A DNA stretch of 13,315 bases from Bacteroidota bacterium (GCA_027621335.1 JAQCAN010000041.1:1-13315), one strand, 5' to 3'; positions 1 to 9,418 are shown, numbered from the stretch's first letter. Translations and numbers: made by a program. The notes: generated from the letters alone by a model not told the origin.

Positions 1-3000
1 GAGAACACCTATATATATATTGATGGCATCAAGGTCCGTGGAAGCAATAACCTTCCAAAGGCATCCATCGAAGAGGTATCCGTGATCACAGGAGGTATAC
101 CTGCTAACTATGGAGACGCAACAGGGGGGATCATAAGTATTACGACTAGAGGAGCCTCTTCCACGTGGTTCGGTGGAGTAGACCTGCTGAGTTCAGGTTT
201 CAGAGCTGGAGACGATATCGTAGGATTGGATGCCTATGGGCAGTCTCAAGTAGAGGGATTCCTTTCGGGGCCGATTCTATTCAAAAAGGATGAGAATGGT
301 CAAAAGGCTGACCCGCTTTTAGGCTTCTTCCTCTCAGGTAACTTCAGGAAATTCGAAGATAGGAGACCATCAGCAGTGGGCCATTGGTACCTCAAGGAGG
401 ATCTTCAGGCTGATCTTGAGGCGAACCCAACAGTCTTGGTCTTCAATCAGGATGGGTCTTTAGGTCAAAGGGTCAGAGCAGAGGACTATGTCTTAAGTGA
501 TTTCGAGAACCTTGATGCGGCCAAGAATGCAGACGAACTAGCAGGATCCATGACCTTGAAGTTCGATTTGAACTTGAATAAGAACTCCATCTTCTCCGTT
601 GGTGGTTCGGCCGATTACAGGAACACCAATGACTTCCTTGCGAACGGGTATACCTTATCTCGTTCATTGAATGACGTTGGTGGTGCAGGTCGATTGAATA
701 CTGTTTTCAACTCTGCTAATAATCCCAATACAGAGCGATTCACTTGGAGGGGATTCGCAAGGTATACTCAGCGCTTCAGCTCAGATGACGATGCGAAGTT
801 GAAGAATGCGTACTATACTTTGAGCTTGGATTACACTAAGGAGTATAGGAACTTGAGGGATGAACGTCACAGAGACAGTTTCTTCAATTATGGCCATGTG
901 GGTAAATTCGGGATTACCAGTGATTTCAACTTTGATGACAATCAGGTCTTGGATGGAATCAGCGAGGTCTATACCTCTTTCGAGCCAGGCACCTCAAACC
1001 CAGTCTTGAGCAATGCAGCCGAACAGTATTACTCGGCCCTCTCTCAGATTTCTGATGAGATCAGACTCGAGGATCTTCAGATCTCAGTTTTCAACGGAGA
1101 AGTTCTGGGAAGACCTTATGACCTATGGGTCAATGCAGGAACTCCTGCAGGTTTTTCTGTGAAGCGTGATAACTCCCAGTTCCGTTTGACCACTTCAGGA
1201 TCAGCGGATGTCGGTGACCATGCAGTTTCAATAGGTATAGAATATGAACAACGTGTGGACAGAGGATTCGATATAGCTCCTATGGGCCTTTGGGAACGGG
1301 CTAGACAGTTGGTCAACTCCCACATAGACCCTATCGGTCAGGACGTACTCTATAATGGTATCTACGGCCCGATAGGTGAGGTGGTGACCATCTTCGAACC
1401 ACAGGTCCAATTGGGGCAGCAGTCACTCTTTGACCGTAACTTGAGAGAGAGCCTCGGATTGGATCCTAATTCAAGCGACTTTCCTATTGGAGATCCTGCG
1501 GCATACCTAGCTTGGTACAATCAGAACAATATCAATGTGAATGCCTTGGACCCTTCACAGATGTCCTTGGACATGTTCTCTGCTACTGACCTTCTAGCTG
1601 GCGGTTCCAATATTGTAAGCTATTATGGTTACGACCACAGAGGGAACATCATCACCTCTAATCCATCCATCGAGGACTACTTCACACAGATTGGTCCTGA
1701 TGGGCAATTGACTAAGGCTATCGGTGCCTTCAGACCTGTATACCTTGCTGGATATATCATGGACAAATTCTCCTTTGATGACATCATCTTCAATGTAGGG
1801 GTGAGAATCGATAGATTCGATGCCAACCAGAGCGTTTTGAAGGATGAATACATCATCGGTGATTTCTACACAGCAGGAAATGTGCCCGATGATGCTCCAT
1901 TCGAGGTACGTCAGGATCTTGCAAATCGTCCTTCCAACATCGGGAGTGACTATGTGGTCTACATTGATAACATAGAAGAGCCAGGGGCAGTGCGCGGGTA
2001 TAGAGATGGGGATGACTGGTATGATGCCAATGGCACCTTCCTTTCTGATCCACAGCAGTTGAACATCGGTGTGGCCACCTTCCCATACTTGACTAAACGG
2101 TCTGATTTTGAGCCTTCTCAAGGAGGTTTGGATGCTGGAGCCTTCAAGGATTATTCACCAGCCATCAACGTGATGCCAAGGGTGGCCTTCTCTTTCCCCA
2201 TCTCAGACGAAGCAGTATTTTTTGCTCACTACGACATCTTGACCCAGCGTCCTGAAGCTGGAGTGAGATTGGATCTTATTTCCTATGAGTTCATCCAGAA
2301 TCAGAATAACGTCATCAACAATCCTGACCTAAGGCCTACTCGTACCATTGATTACGAACTTGGTTTCCAGCAGGTCTTGACCAAAAGCAGTTCCTTGAAG
2401 ATCTCTGCTTTCTACAGGGATATGAGAGACATGGTACAGACCCGTCAATTGGTCGGTGCTTGGCCTGAGAACTACATCTCGTATAGGAATATCGACTTCG
2501 GTACGGTTAAGGGAATCACTTTGGCCTATGACCTTAGAAGAACTGGGAATACAAGGATCAATGCCAACTACACCCTGCAGTTCGCTGATGGAACCGGTTC
2601 TAACTCTACTTCTGCATTGAGTTTGGCTAGCGCGGGCTTGCCGAACTTCCAGAATGTGACACCACTGAATTTCGATCAGCGTCATGCGATCAACGTTACA
2701 CTTGACTATCGTTATGGAGAGGGAACAGACTATAACGGTCCGGTCTGGTTCGGTAAACAGGTCTTTGCCAACACAGGTCTTAACCTTATTGCGAATCTCG
2801 GTTCAGGTACTCCTTACAGTAATACAAAATTGGCCACTCCGGTGGTGAATGCAAGGAATTCTGGTGGACTGGATGGCACCTTGAACGGAGCTCGTCTCGG
2901 AGGTCTTTTCACTTTGAATGCCCAGTTGGATAGGAATATCACGTTGAACTTCAAGCGTCAAGAGGGTGAAAAGGCCAAGACAGCGAACATGAACATCTAT

Positions 3001-3231
3001 CTATTGGTGAATAACCTATTGAATACGGTCAATGTGGTCAATGTTTATCCGTTCACAGGTTCTCCTGACGATGATGGCTTCTTGGCTACACCGGAGGCAC
3101 GTTTGATCTATGAGAACGTTGATAATGGAAACCCACAGACTTACAGAGACCTTTATGCCATCAGATTGATAAACCCTTTCAACTATGGTCTAGCTAGGAC
3201 CATCCAGTTGGGTGTCAAGCTGGACTTTTAA
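1..3231 (+). CDS. TonB-dependent outer-membrane receptor (5' partial)
   Basis: This reading frame is open from the first base, so the gene starts before the window and 1076 residues are visible. The first 50 or so residues read as the end of a TonB receptor plug domain: YIYIDGIKV, then IEEVSVITGGIPANYGDATG and GIISITTRG, typical of the last plug strands. The rest is rich in alternating aromatic/polar strands and ends in LGVKLDF; a terminal Phe is usual for outer-membrane barrels. The family takes up ligands across the outer membrane using TonB-ExbB-ExbD energy. Many Bacteroidota members carry an N-terminal carboxypeptidase-regulatory-like domain, which would lie off the window. The internal GTG at 82 is not the true start, because homology continues upstream of it. 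No SusD-like partner follows; instead a 33-base gap leads to a large secreted protein, so a SusCD glycan system is not supported. The ligand cannot be told from sequence. Confidence 0.93.
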   Translation, partial: ENTYIYIDGIKVRGSNNLPKASIEEVSVITGGIPANYGDATGGIISITTRGASSTWFGGVDLLSSGFRAGDDIVGLDAYGQSQVEGFLSGPILFKKDENGQKADPLLGFFLSGNFRKFEDRRPSAVGHWYLKEDLQADLEANPTVLVFNQDGSLGQRVRAEDYVLSDFENLDAAKNADELAGSMTLKFDLNLNKNSIFSVGGSADYRNTNDFLANGYTLSRSLNDVGGAGRLNTVFNSANNPNTERFTWRGFARYTQRFSSDDDAKLKNAYYTLSLDYTKEYRNLRDERHRDSFFNYGHVGKFGITSDFNFDDNQVLDGISEVYTSFEPGTSNPVLSNAAEQYYSALSQISDEIRLEDLQISVFNGEVLGRPYDLWVNAGTPAGFSVKRDNSQFRLTTSGSADVGDHAVSIGIEYEQRVDRGFDIAPMGLWERARQLVNSHIDPIGQDVLYNGIYGPIGEVVTIFEPQVQLGQQSLFDRNLRESLGLDPNSSDFPIGDPAAYLAWYNQNNINVNALDPSQMSLDMFSATDLLAGGSNIVSYYGYDHRGNIITSNPSIEDYFTQIGPDGQLTKAIGAFRPVYLAGYIMDKFSFDDIIFNVGVRIDRFDANQSVLKDEYIIGDFYTAGNVPDDAPFEVRQDLANRPSNIGSDYVVYIDNIEEPGAVRGYRDGDDWYDANGTFLSDPQQLNIGVATFPYLTKRSDFEPSQGGLDAGAFKDYSPAINVMPRVAFSFPISDEAVFFAHYDILTQRPEAGVRLDLISYEFIQNQNNVINNPDLRPTRTIDYELGFQQVLTKSSSLKISAFYRDMRDMVQTRQLVGAWPENYISYRNIDFGTVKGITLAYDLRRTGNTRINANYTLQFADGTGSNSTSALSLASAGLPNFQNVTPLNFDQRHAINVTLDYRYGEGTDYNGPVWFGKQVFANTGLNLIANLGSGTPYSNTKLATPVVNARNSGGLDGTLNGARLGGLFTLNAQLDRNITLNFKRQEGEKAKTANMNIYLLVNNLLNTVNVVNVYPFTGSPDDDGFLATPEARLIYENVDNGNPQTYRDLYAIRLINPFNYGLARTIQLGVKLDF

Positions 3232-3264
3232 GCCATTGCCGAACTAAGTATACAAAGGATCATA

Positions 3265-6200
3265 ATGCAAAGAGACATGAGAACGAAGAACCTGATAGCC
3301 ATTCTTGTTTTGACTGCCTTCACAGTGACGGCTCTCAACGCGCGTGAGTACAAGCCTAAAGGCACTCAAGCACCAAAGCCGAAGGCTACTGCGAAGATGA
3401 TAGATTGTAACCCACCTATCGCTTACACGGAGTTTGCATTGAATAACATCCGTTTCGGTCTAGAGACCGGTGGTCAGCTATGGGAGAATAATGGAAATGC
3501 ATCCTATGAGATCCCTAAGGTGGATCCATCGACTAATCTTCCATCCGTTCATTCCATCTATGCCGGAGGGCTCTGGATGGGAGGTCGATCCCCAGATGGA
3601 CAGCTGAGAGTTGCAGCAGTTACCTATAGAACTGGCGGAACAGATTTCTATAATGGACCACTGTCAAATAATACGTTTGCGACAGCAGACCTTTGCGATG
3701 AATTTGATAGACATTTCTTTGCCAATAGGACAGATGCATTGATTCATCGCTCATATTTTCTGGCTTCTGAAGAAGAAAGGGCCGAGCTCTTCCCAAATGG
3801 GTATGTGATTCCAGCCTACTTCTTCGATTGGCCAGGTAACAACGACCTTCCCAATTATGCTCCAGCATTAGCCCCTTATTTTGACTTTGATGGCGATGGC
3901 CGATATGATCCTGAATTAGGAGATTTCCCTGGATATGACCTTGATAACGCCATCGACTGTAAAACCAGAAACAGGACCGACCCAATTCCATTGTTCGGTG
4001 ACCAGACCTTATGGTGGGTATTCAACGATAATGGAGGTGTACACACTGAATTCGGAGGTGAGCGAATAGGGATGGAGATTCAGGCCCAATGTTTTGCTTA
4101 CACGACCACTGACCAAATCAACAATATGAGTTTTTACAACTATGTGTTGATCAACCGTGGAACGCAGACGTTGAATGATACGTATTTTGGCCAATGGTGT
4201 GATTCGGACCTTGGTTGTTCCACTGATGACTATGTGGGTTGTGATGTCGAAAGGGGATTGGGATACTGCTACAATGGTGATGATAATGACGTCTCATGTG
4301 GCGCATCTGGATTGGGATACGGTTTGGAACCACCAGCAGTCGGTATCGATTTCTTCGAAGGACCATACCAGGATAGTGATGGTATTGATAATCCACTGAC
4401 TGAAGATTTGAGTGTCGTTCAATCCCAGCTGGGAATTCCATATCAGGGAATCGGTATAGGATATGGAGATGATGTCATAGACAATGAGCGATTCGGAATG
4501 AGGAGGTTCGTGTATTATAATATCGGTGGAGACCCTACCAATGGTGATGTGAATACAGCAGCAGACGTATACAACTACCTAAATGGTATTTGGAAAGACG
4601 GTACAGCTATGACCTTCGGAGGGAATGGTGTAGGTCAGTCATTAGTGACTAATTACATGTTCCCTGGATTGACGGATCCACTTGGTTTTGCGACCAATGG
4701 AACAACAGGGAATATCGAATGGGATGAAGAAACGGAAGAGAATCCACCTGGTGATAGGCGTTTTGTCCAGTCGGCCGGCACCTTCGTGCTTGATCCAGGA
4801 GAGTTCAACAACATTACAGTAGGAGTCGTTTGGGCGAGACCATTTGGAAATTCAATCTTAACTTTGAATGCGCTAAAGAGTGCGGATGATAAGGCTCAAT
4901 CACTTTTTGACAACTGTTTCCGTCTGCTCTCTGGTCCTGATGCACCGGATTTGACTTTCCAAGAGATGGACAAATCCATCTTGCTCTATTTGGAGAATGA
5001 GAACCCGACATCCAACAACTTTAGAGAGAGTTATGGATTCCCAAGTGATTTCGCCTTCGATCCATTGATTCCGGGTATCACAGAGGATGGAACAATAGTT
5101 CCTTTACAGGATAAGTATTATGAATTCCAAGGGTACAAGATCTATCAGCTCAAGAATGCCACGGTTTCTGCCAGTGAGATTGGAAATCCAGACCTTGCCC
5201 GTCTTCAATTCCAGGTGGATATACAAGACGGTATTGCTCAGTTGATCAACTGGGTGGATGACCCTCAATTAGGTATTAAAGTACCGATAGAAGCTGTGGA
5301 TGGGGCCGATGAAGGCATCAGCCACTCCTTCAGGGTGACCCAGGATCTTTTCGCGGTCAACGACCGTGATCTGGTGAATTTCAAGAAGTACTATTTCCTT
5401 GCTGTAGCATACGCGTACAATAACTACGCACCTTATAACCCTGCAAGTTTGGATGGTCAGCCTTTGCCATACATCGAGTCGAGGAAGTCTGCTCTGGGAG
5501 ATATTTCAGTCATCACTGCCATTCCTCATAAGCCTGAGTATGAATCTCAGGGTACTGTTATCAATTCAAATTATGGAGATATCCTTCCAGTTACGAGAAT
5601 TGAAGGTGAAGGAAACGGAGGCAACATATTGGAATTGTCCGATGAATCCAAGATGAACATCTTGAATTCACCTTATAACATTACAAACGAGCTTAAGTAC
5701 AATCTGGGTTCTTCACCAATCGAGGTCGAAGTCGTGGACCCCTTGAATGTTAGAAAAGGGAACTTCAAACTTGGTCTTATAGCAATAAATGGAAGAGATC
5801 TTATCGATGATATTATTGATGGTGATTGGGAAATTGGAGAGTCACAGAATGTCGGATGGTATTTGGTGAATGTCGATGAACCTAACGACACGATTTTCTC
5901 GGCCAACGGAATCAATGTTGGGGGTGAAGACTTGGTCCTTGATTACGGAATCTCCGTGACAGTGGATCAGCAAGTCTATAATCAAGTGTCATCGAACAAT
6001 ACGGTTCCTGAATTCCTTGGAGGCGAATTGGTATTTGAGAATCCTAGTATTCCTTGGTTGATAGGAGTTCCAGATGTGGACGGAGTGCCTTCTGAATTGG
6101 ATTGGATACGTTCGGGCACGAATACAGAGAATGCGGACCCGGATTGTGATCCAGATCAGCCTTTCAGCACTAATCCTCAAACTGGGCAAACTGAAACCAG

Positions 6201-7776
6201 TCCCTGTTATTACCTGGACAACGCGAATGCAGATCCGAATCAGGCATTCGAGGGAATCCTGAATGGCTGGATGGCCCCTTGGACTACGGTCTCTCATTCA
6301 TGGAATGGGCCTTGCAGTGATGCGAGTCTGAATTCCTTGCAGATCACCAAGACGTCTGATGTGAATAACGTGGACATCCGTTTGACGCCTGAGAAGCAGT
6401 TCTGGACCAGAGTGCCAGTCTTGGAGAACCAGGTTTTCCCTATCCAAGCACAGGGAAGAGCTGAGAAGAACTTCACTCGTGTGGCCCTTTCAGTTGATAA
6501 GAATGGTAAGAATCAGCAGAATGGTGGGAACTATGATGAGTGCACTATGTTCGGTACGCAATTGATGACCCAGGACCGATTGGATGATCTAAGCACTGCC
6601 GAGAAAACACAATATAAGCTAGCAGTGTGGCCAACGGAAGACCCAGGGACACATACTGATTCTGAGCTTTTGGATTACAGTTTCGGAATGGGATGGTTCC
6701 CAGGGTACACCATTGATATTGAAACAGGTGAGCGTCTGAACATGGCCTTCTCTGAGAACAGTTGGTTGGCTAGTGAAAATGGACGTGACATGATGTGGAA
6801 TCCAACATCATCATTCTATAATGGAGTGACCGCCACAACACAGACTGACTTTGACTTCGGTCAAATAGGATTCTTAACTGATCCTAATAATGCTAGATTA
6901 GGAGGTCTTCACTATATCTATGTTTTCCGAAACCAGTCAAGGGAGGCGACCAACATGGATAGGATGCCTTCATATGATAACGCTCAATTCCTCTTCAGCA
7001 ATATCAACATAAGTGGTAGTATTCAACCTAGGCAGAGGATATTCAGGTCATGTACATGGGTTTTCTTCCCATTACTAAATCCTGCTTTCTCGTTGCTTTC
7101 TCCTGAACAAGGTCTCATTCCTTCAGCTGTGGATATCAGAGTGAGGGTTGCTAAACCTTATGCAATGTTGGCCACCGTTGCGGATATCTATGAAGACTAC
7201 CTCTGGTTGGATGAGAGTGATGAGTGGTCCACCAAATTCCCATATTTCAACTGGGACAACGATAGCGGTGTGAGCGACAGCACGGACTTCGAAATTGATG
7301 AATTCATAAGGAATCCGGGTACAGCTGAAGCCGATACATTGGCCATGGTTGGTGCGATGACCCAATCTGAGAATAACTGGATGCCTTTGTATTCCTTCAG
7401 CACAGATGGGTTCGAAGTACAGACGGGGGTGACCTCGGTCATCGAGAGCGCTTTGGATCTCACATTGACCAATGTCGTTCCTAATCCATACTATGCATTT
7501 GCTCCCATATATGAGAACACAAGGTTCGATAACAGAGTGAAAGTCATCAATCTCCCAGAGCGATGTACAGTTCGCATCTACAATACTGCGGGTGTTCTGG
7601 TGAGAACCTTGGAAAAGGATAATCCACTGACATTCCTTGAATGGGATTTGAAGAATGAAAGAAGTGTGCCTATCGCAGGTGGTGTGCATATCTTCCATAT
7701 AGAAGTTCCAGGAGTCGGAGAGAAAGTGGTGAAGTGGTTCGGAGCTATGAGACCTATCGACCTAGATAACTTCTGA
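3265..7776 (+). CDS. Large secreted surface protein with T9SS-like C-terminal domain
   Basis: The product is 1503 residues and I cannot assign it a function. Residues 1-26 form a signal peptide: a charged start, a hydrophobic core IAILVLTAFTVTA, and likely cleavage after LNA. A second Met at residue 5 (position 3277) is an equally plausible start; AAAGGA at 3254-3259 lies just upstream of the first. Residues 207-217 (DFDGDGRYDPE) resemble a calcium-binding DxDxDG loop. Residues 312-345 hold five cysteines in an Asp/Gly-rich stretch (C312, C318, C326, C335, C345), which could form disulfides outside the cytoplasm. From about residue 1403 (NVVPNP) the protein resembles a T9SS type A sorting domain, with VRIYNTAGVLVRTL, then EWDL, IAGG and GEKVVKW, but it continues 12 residues past KVVKW to the end. 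I recall similar C-termini in other Bacteroidota proteins. The gene lies between a TonB receptor and a PorV-like gene, which suggests export to the cell surface. No catalytic motif was recognised. Confidence 0.9.
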   Translation: MQRDMRTKNLIAILVLTAFTVTALNAREYKPKGTQAPKPKATAKMIDCNPPIAYTEFALNNIRFGLETGGQLWENNGNASYEIPKVDPSTNLPSVHSIYAGGLWMGGRSPDGQLRVAAVTYRTGGTDFYNGPLSNNTFATADLCDEFDRHFFANRTDALIHRSYFLASEEERAELFPNGYVIPAYFFDWPGNNDLPNYAPALAPYFDFDGDGRYDPELGDFPGYDLDNAIDCKTRNRTDPIPLFGDQTLWWVFNDNGGVHTEFGGERIGMEIQAQCFAYTTTDQINNMSFYNYVLINRGTQTLNDTYFGQWCDSDLGCSTDDYVGCDVERGLGYCYNGDDNDVSCGASGLGYGLEPPAVGIDFFEGPYQDSDGIDNPLTEDLSVVQSQLGIPYQGIGIGYGDDVIDNERFGMRRFVYYNIGGDPTNGDVNTAADVYNYLNGIWKDGTAMTFGGNGVGQSLVTNYMFPGLTDPLGFATNGTTGNIEWDEETEENPPGDRRFVQSAGTFVLDPGEFNNITVGVVWARPFGNSILTLNALKSADDKAQSLFDNCFRLLSGPDAPDLTFQEMDKSILLYLENENPTSNNFRESYGFPSDFAFDPLIPGITEDGTIVPLQDKYYEFQGYKIYQLKNATVSASEIGNPDLARLQFQVDIQDGIAQLINWVDDPQLGIKVPIEAVDGADEGISHSFRVTQDLFAVNDRDLVNFKKYYFLAVAYAYNNYAPYNPASLDGQPLPYIESRKSALGDISVITAIPHKPEYESQGTVINSNYGDILPVTRIEGEGNGGNILELSDESKMNILNSPYNITNELKYNLGSSPIEVEVVDPLNVRKGNFKLGLIAINGRDLIDDIIDGDWEIGESQNVGWYLVNVDEPNDTIFSANGINVGGEDLVLDYGISVTVDQQVYNQVSSNNTVPEFLGGELVFENPSIPWLIGVPDVDGVPSELDWIRSGTNTENADPDCDPDQPFSTNPQTGQTETSPCYYLDNANADPNQAFEGILNGWMAPWTTVSHSWNGPCSDASLNSLQITKTSDVNNVDIRLTPEKQFWTRVPVLENQVFPIQAQGRAEKNFTRVALSVDKNGKNQQNGGNYDECTMFGTQLMTQDRLDDLSTAEKTQYKLAVWPTEDPGTHTDSELLDYSFGMGWFPGYTIDIETGERLNMAFSENSWLASENGRDMMWNPTSSFYNGVTATTQTDFDFGQIGFLTDPNNARLGGLHYIYVFRNQSREATNMDRMPSYDNAQFLFSNINISGSIQPRQRIFRSCTWVFFPLLNPAFSLLSPEQGLIPSAVDIRVRVAKPYAMLATVADIYEDYLWLDESDEWSTKFPYFNWDNDSGVSDSTDFEIDEFIRNPGTAEADTLAMVGAMTQSENNWMPLYSFSTDGFEVQTGVTSVIESALDLTLTNVVPNPYYAFAPIYENTRFDNRVKVINLPERCTVRIYNTAGVLVRTLEKDNPLTFLEWDLKNERSVPIAGGVHIFHIEVPGVGEKVVKWFGAMRPIDLDNF

Positions 7777-7818
7777 TCCTAAATCAACAAGACCAAGATG
7801 TTAAACGACCATTCCGTT

Positions 7819-8862
7819 ATGAAGAAAATAGTAGTTTGTTTCCTTATCGCATCATGTATTAGCCCTATGAGCTTATTGGCTGGGAATGAGGATAGGATCG
7901 GGACGGCTGGGGGTACCCAGTTACTGATAAACCCTTGGGCGAGGAGTTCGGCTCTGGCCAATTCGAATGTCGCTTCAGTCGTTGGAATCGAGGGGGCCTT
8001 TATGAATGTGGCCGGACTGGCATTCACCCGTAAGACAGAACTGATGTTCACGAACACGGATTGGATGAGCGGTGCGGATATTGCCATCAACTCTCTCGGA
8101 ATCTCTCAACGCGTGGGCGAGTCCAGTGTGATCGGACTTTCTGTGATGACCATCGATTTCGGTGACTTGGTTACCGCCACGGAGAACCTCCCTGAAGGCG
8201 ATGGATCCACCTTTTCAGTGAATAACATGAACATCGGACTTTCGTATGCCAAGGAATTCTCGAACAGCATCTATGGAGGTATGACGGTAAGACTTTTGTC
8301 TGAGTCGATTTTCAATGCAAGGGCATCAGGTGTGTCATTCGATGCAGGAATCCAATATGTCACTGGTGACAGGGACCACGTAAAATTCGGAATCACCTTG
8401 AAGAATGTTGGGCCTCCTATCAGCTTTGGTGGAGATGGATTCAGCTTCCAGACGACACTGGATGATGAGGATAACACCATCATCACAGCTGAACAGCGAT
8501 CCGCTAGTCATGAGATCCCTTCTCTTATCCAGATTGGAATCGGGTATGATTTCGTCCTTGCTGAGAACCATACGTTGACTGCCACAGGAGCCTTTGTATC
8601 CAATGCATTTTCTAAGGATAACATCGCTTTAGGGGCTGAGTATGCCTTTAAGAACATGTTCATTCTCCGTGGAGGATATCAGGTCGAAGAAGGCGCCACC
8701 TCCTCGGCAGATAAGACTTCGTTCCTTACAGGCCTTACAGCGGGAGTTTCTGTTCAAGCGCCCATAGGAAAGGACGGTGGGGCAATAGGCTTTGACTACA
8801 CATATAGAGATACCTCCCCTTTCGATGGCGTTCATAGCCTAGGGGTGAGGGTCGACATCTGA
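7819..8862 (+). CDS. PorV/PorQ-family outer-membrane protein
   Basis: The product is 347 residues from the chosen ATG. An in-frame ATG at 7798 would add seven residues, but MKKIVVCFLIA at 7819 is a typical signal-peptide start. Cleavage is likely after SLLA, before GNEDRIGTAGG; IASC at residues 10-13 also weakly resembles a lipobox. The opening of the mature protein (GTAGGTQLLINPWARSSALA) and the following NVAGLA, a variant of the usual NPAGLA, match the PorV/PorQ (UPF0164) family. The remainder consists of amphipathic strands ending in GVRVDI, as expected of a beta-barrel. In Porphyromonas gingivalis, PorV binds T9SS cargo signals and moves cargo from the translocon to the attachment complex. 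Paralogues are common, and this one lies directly after a gene for a T9SS-like cargo, so a dedicated role with that protein is my inference. It is the last gene of the cluster, before a terminator. Confidence 0.85.
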   Translation: MKKIVVCFLIASCISPMSLLAGNEDRIGTAGGTQLLINPWARSSALANSNVASVVGIEGAFMNVAGLAFTRKTELMFTNTDWMSGADIAINSLGISQRVGESSVIGLSVMTIDFGDLVTATENLPEGDGSTFSVNNMNIGLSYAKEFSNSIYGGMTVRLLSESIFNARASGVSFDAGIQYVTGDRDHVKFGITLKNVGPPISFGGDGFSFQTTLDDEDNTIITAEQRSASHEIPSLIQIGIGYDFVLAENHTLTATGAFVSNAFSKDNIALGAEYAFKNMFILRGGYQVEEGATSSADKTSFLTGLTAGVSVQAPIGKDGGAIGFDYTYRDTSPFDGVHSLGVRVDI

Positions 8863-8881
8863 TATATTTGAAATATCTTTG
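8863..8881 (+). promoter_or_regulatory. Two tandem -7-like boxes before the terminator
   Basis: TATATTTG (8863-8870) and TATCTTTG (8874-8881) both match the Bacteroidota -7 consensus TAnnTTTG. Neither has a TTG 17-23 bases upstream, so the -33 element is missing. They lie directly between the PorV-like stop codon and the terminator hairpin. They could be a greA promoter whose leader contains the hairpin, or chance matches in AT-rich sequence. Confidence 0.3.
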
Positions 8882-8883
8882 TG

Positions 8884-8918
8884 ATGAGAAGGCCCCAAGA
8901 GGGGTTTTCTCATTTTTT
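8884..8918 (+). terminator. Rho-independent terminator of the surface-protein cluster
   Basis: The arm ATGAGAAGGCCCC (8884-8896) pairs with GGGGTTTTCTCAT (8901-8913) around the loop AAGA. The 13-pair stem includes two G-U pairs, and the T at 8913 begins a run of six T residues. It lies 21 bases after the PorV-like stop and ends 26 bases before greA, so it should separate the envelope cluster from greA. Confidence 0.88.
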
Positions 8919-8944
8919 ATTAAAGAAATTCTGAATCGACTATC

Positions 8945-9418
8945 ATGGGCCAGATCGCATATTACACCGAGGAAGGACTACAGAAGCTCAAAGCTGAGCT
9001 TCATGATTTGGAATCTGTCCAACGTCCCAGGATCACTCAGCAGATCGCTGAGGCAAGGGATAAGGGTGACCTTTCTGAGAATGCTGAATATGATGCCGCC
9101 AAAGAGGCCCAAGGCCTTCTCGAAATGCGAATAGGTAAGTTGAAGGACGTCCTTTCGAACGCAAGGTTACTGGATGCTAGCCAGATGGATAATAGCAAGG
9201 CATTCATTCTTTCCACTGTGAAGATCAAGAACACCACGAACGGGATGACCATGTCCTATACATTGGTGGCAGAAAGTGAAGCGGATATCTCCAAAGGCAA
9301 GATTTCAGTGGATTCCCCGATTGGTAAGGGAATTCTGGGAAAAGCATTGGGAGAGGTAGCACAGATCTCCACTCCAGGCGGGACTATGAATTTCGAAATT
9401 CTCGAGATCACACGGTAA
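8945..9418 (+). CDS. greA: Transcription elongation factor GreA
   Basis: The product is 157 residues, the normal GreA length. GreA enters the RNA polymerase secondary channel and stimulates cleavage of backtracked RNA, releasing stalled complexes. The N-terminal half is the expected long coiled coil, with the family tip motif GDLSENAEYDAAKE at residues 41-54. D42 and E45 correspond to the acidic tip residues that help hold the catalytic magnesium. The C-terminal half carries the FKBP-like domain with SPIGKGILGKALGE at residues 124-137. The start MGQIAYYTEEGL is the usual GreA beginning, and no clear Shine-Dalgarno sequence precedes it, which is normal for Bacteroidota. A HIT-family gene follows after one base, so the two are very likely cotranscribed. 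No convincing -7/-33 pair lies between the upstream terminator and the ATG. Confidence 0.97.
   Translation: MGQIAYYTEEGLQKLKAELHDLESVQRPRITQQIAEARDKGDLSENAEYDAAKEAQGLLEMRIGKLKDVLSNARLLDASQMDNSKAFILSTVKIKNTTNGMTMSYTLVAESEADISKGKISVDSPIGKGILGKALGEVAQISTPGGTMNFEILEITR

Noticed and set aside
11..22. TA dinucleotide repeat
   Set aside because: It encodes the YIYI strand of the plug domain, so it is ordinary coding sequence and too short to call a repeat element.
82..84. GTG as the start of the TonB receptor
   Set aside because: The frame is open to base 1 and the upstream residues (YIYIDGIKVRGS and onward) continue the plug domain, so the gene is cut by the window edge.
1594..2121. 175-residue minus-strand open frame
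   Set aside because: It lies antisense within the TonB receptor barrel, with no domain, promoter or conserved motif.
7123..7698. 191-residue minus-strand open frame
   Set aside because: It lies wholly inside the large secreted-protein gene, shows no recognisable domain and has a composition expected of antisense to a strongly coding frame.
7798..7818. Upstream ATG of the PorV-like gene
   Set aside because: It would put seven polar residues before a textbook signal-peptide start, MKKIVV.
8868..9134. 88-residue plus-strand frame starting before greA
   Set aside because: It runs through the terminator hairpin, begins at TTG and overlaps greA in another frame; greA is unambiguous.
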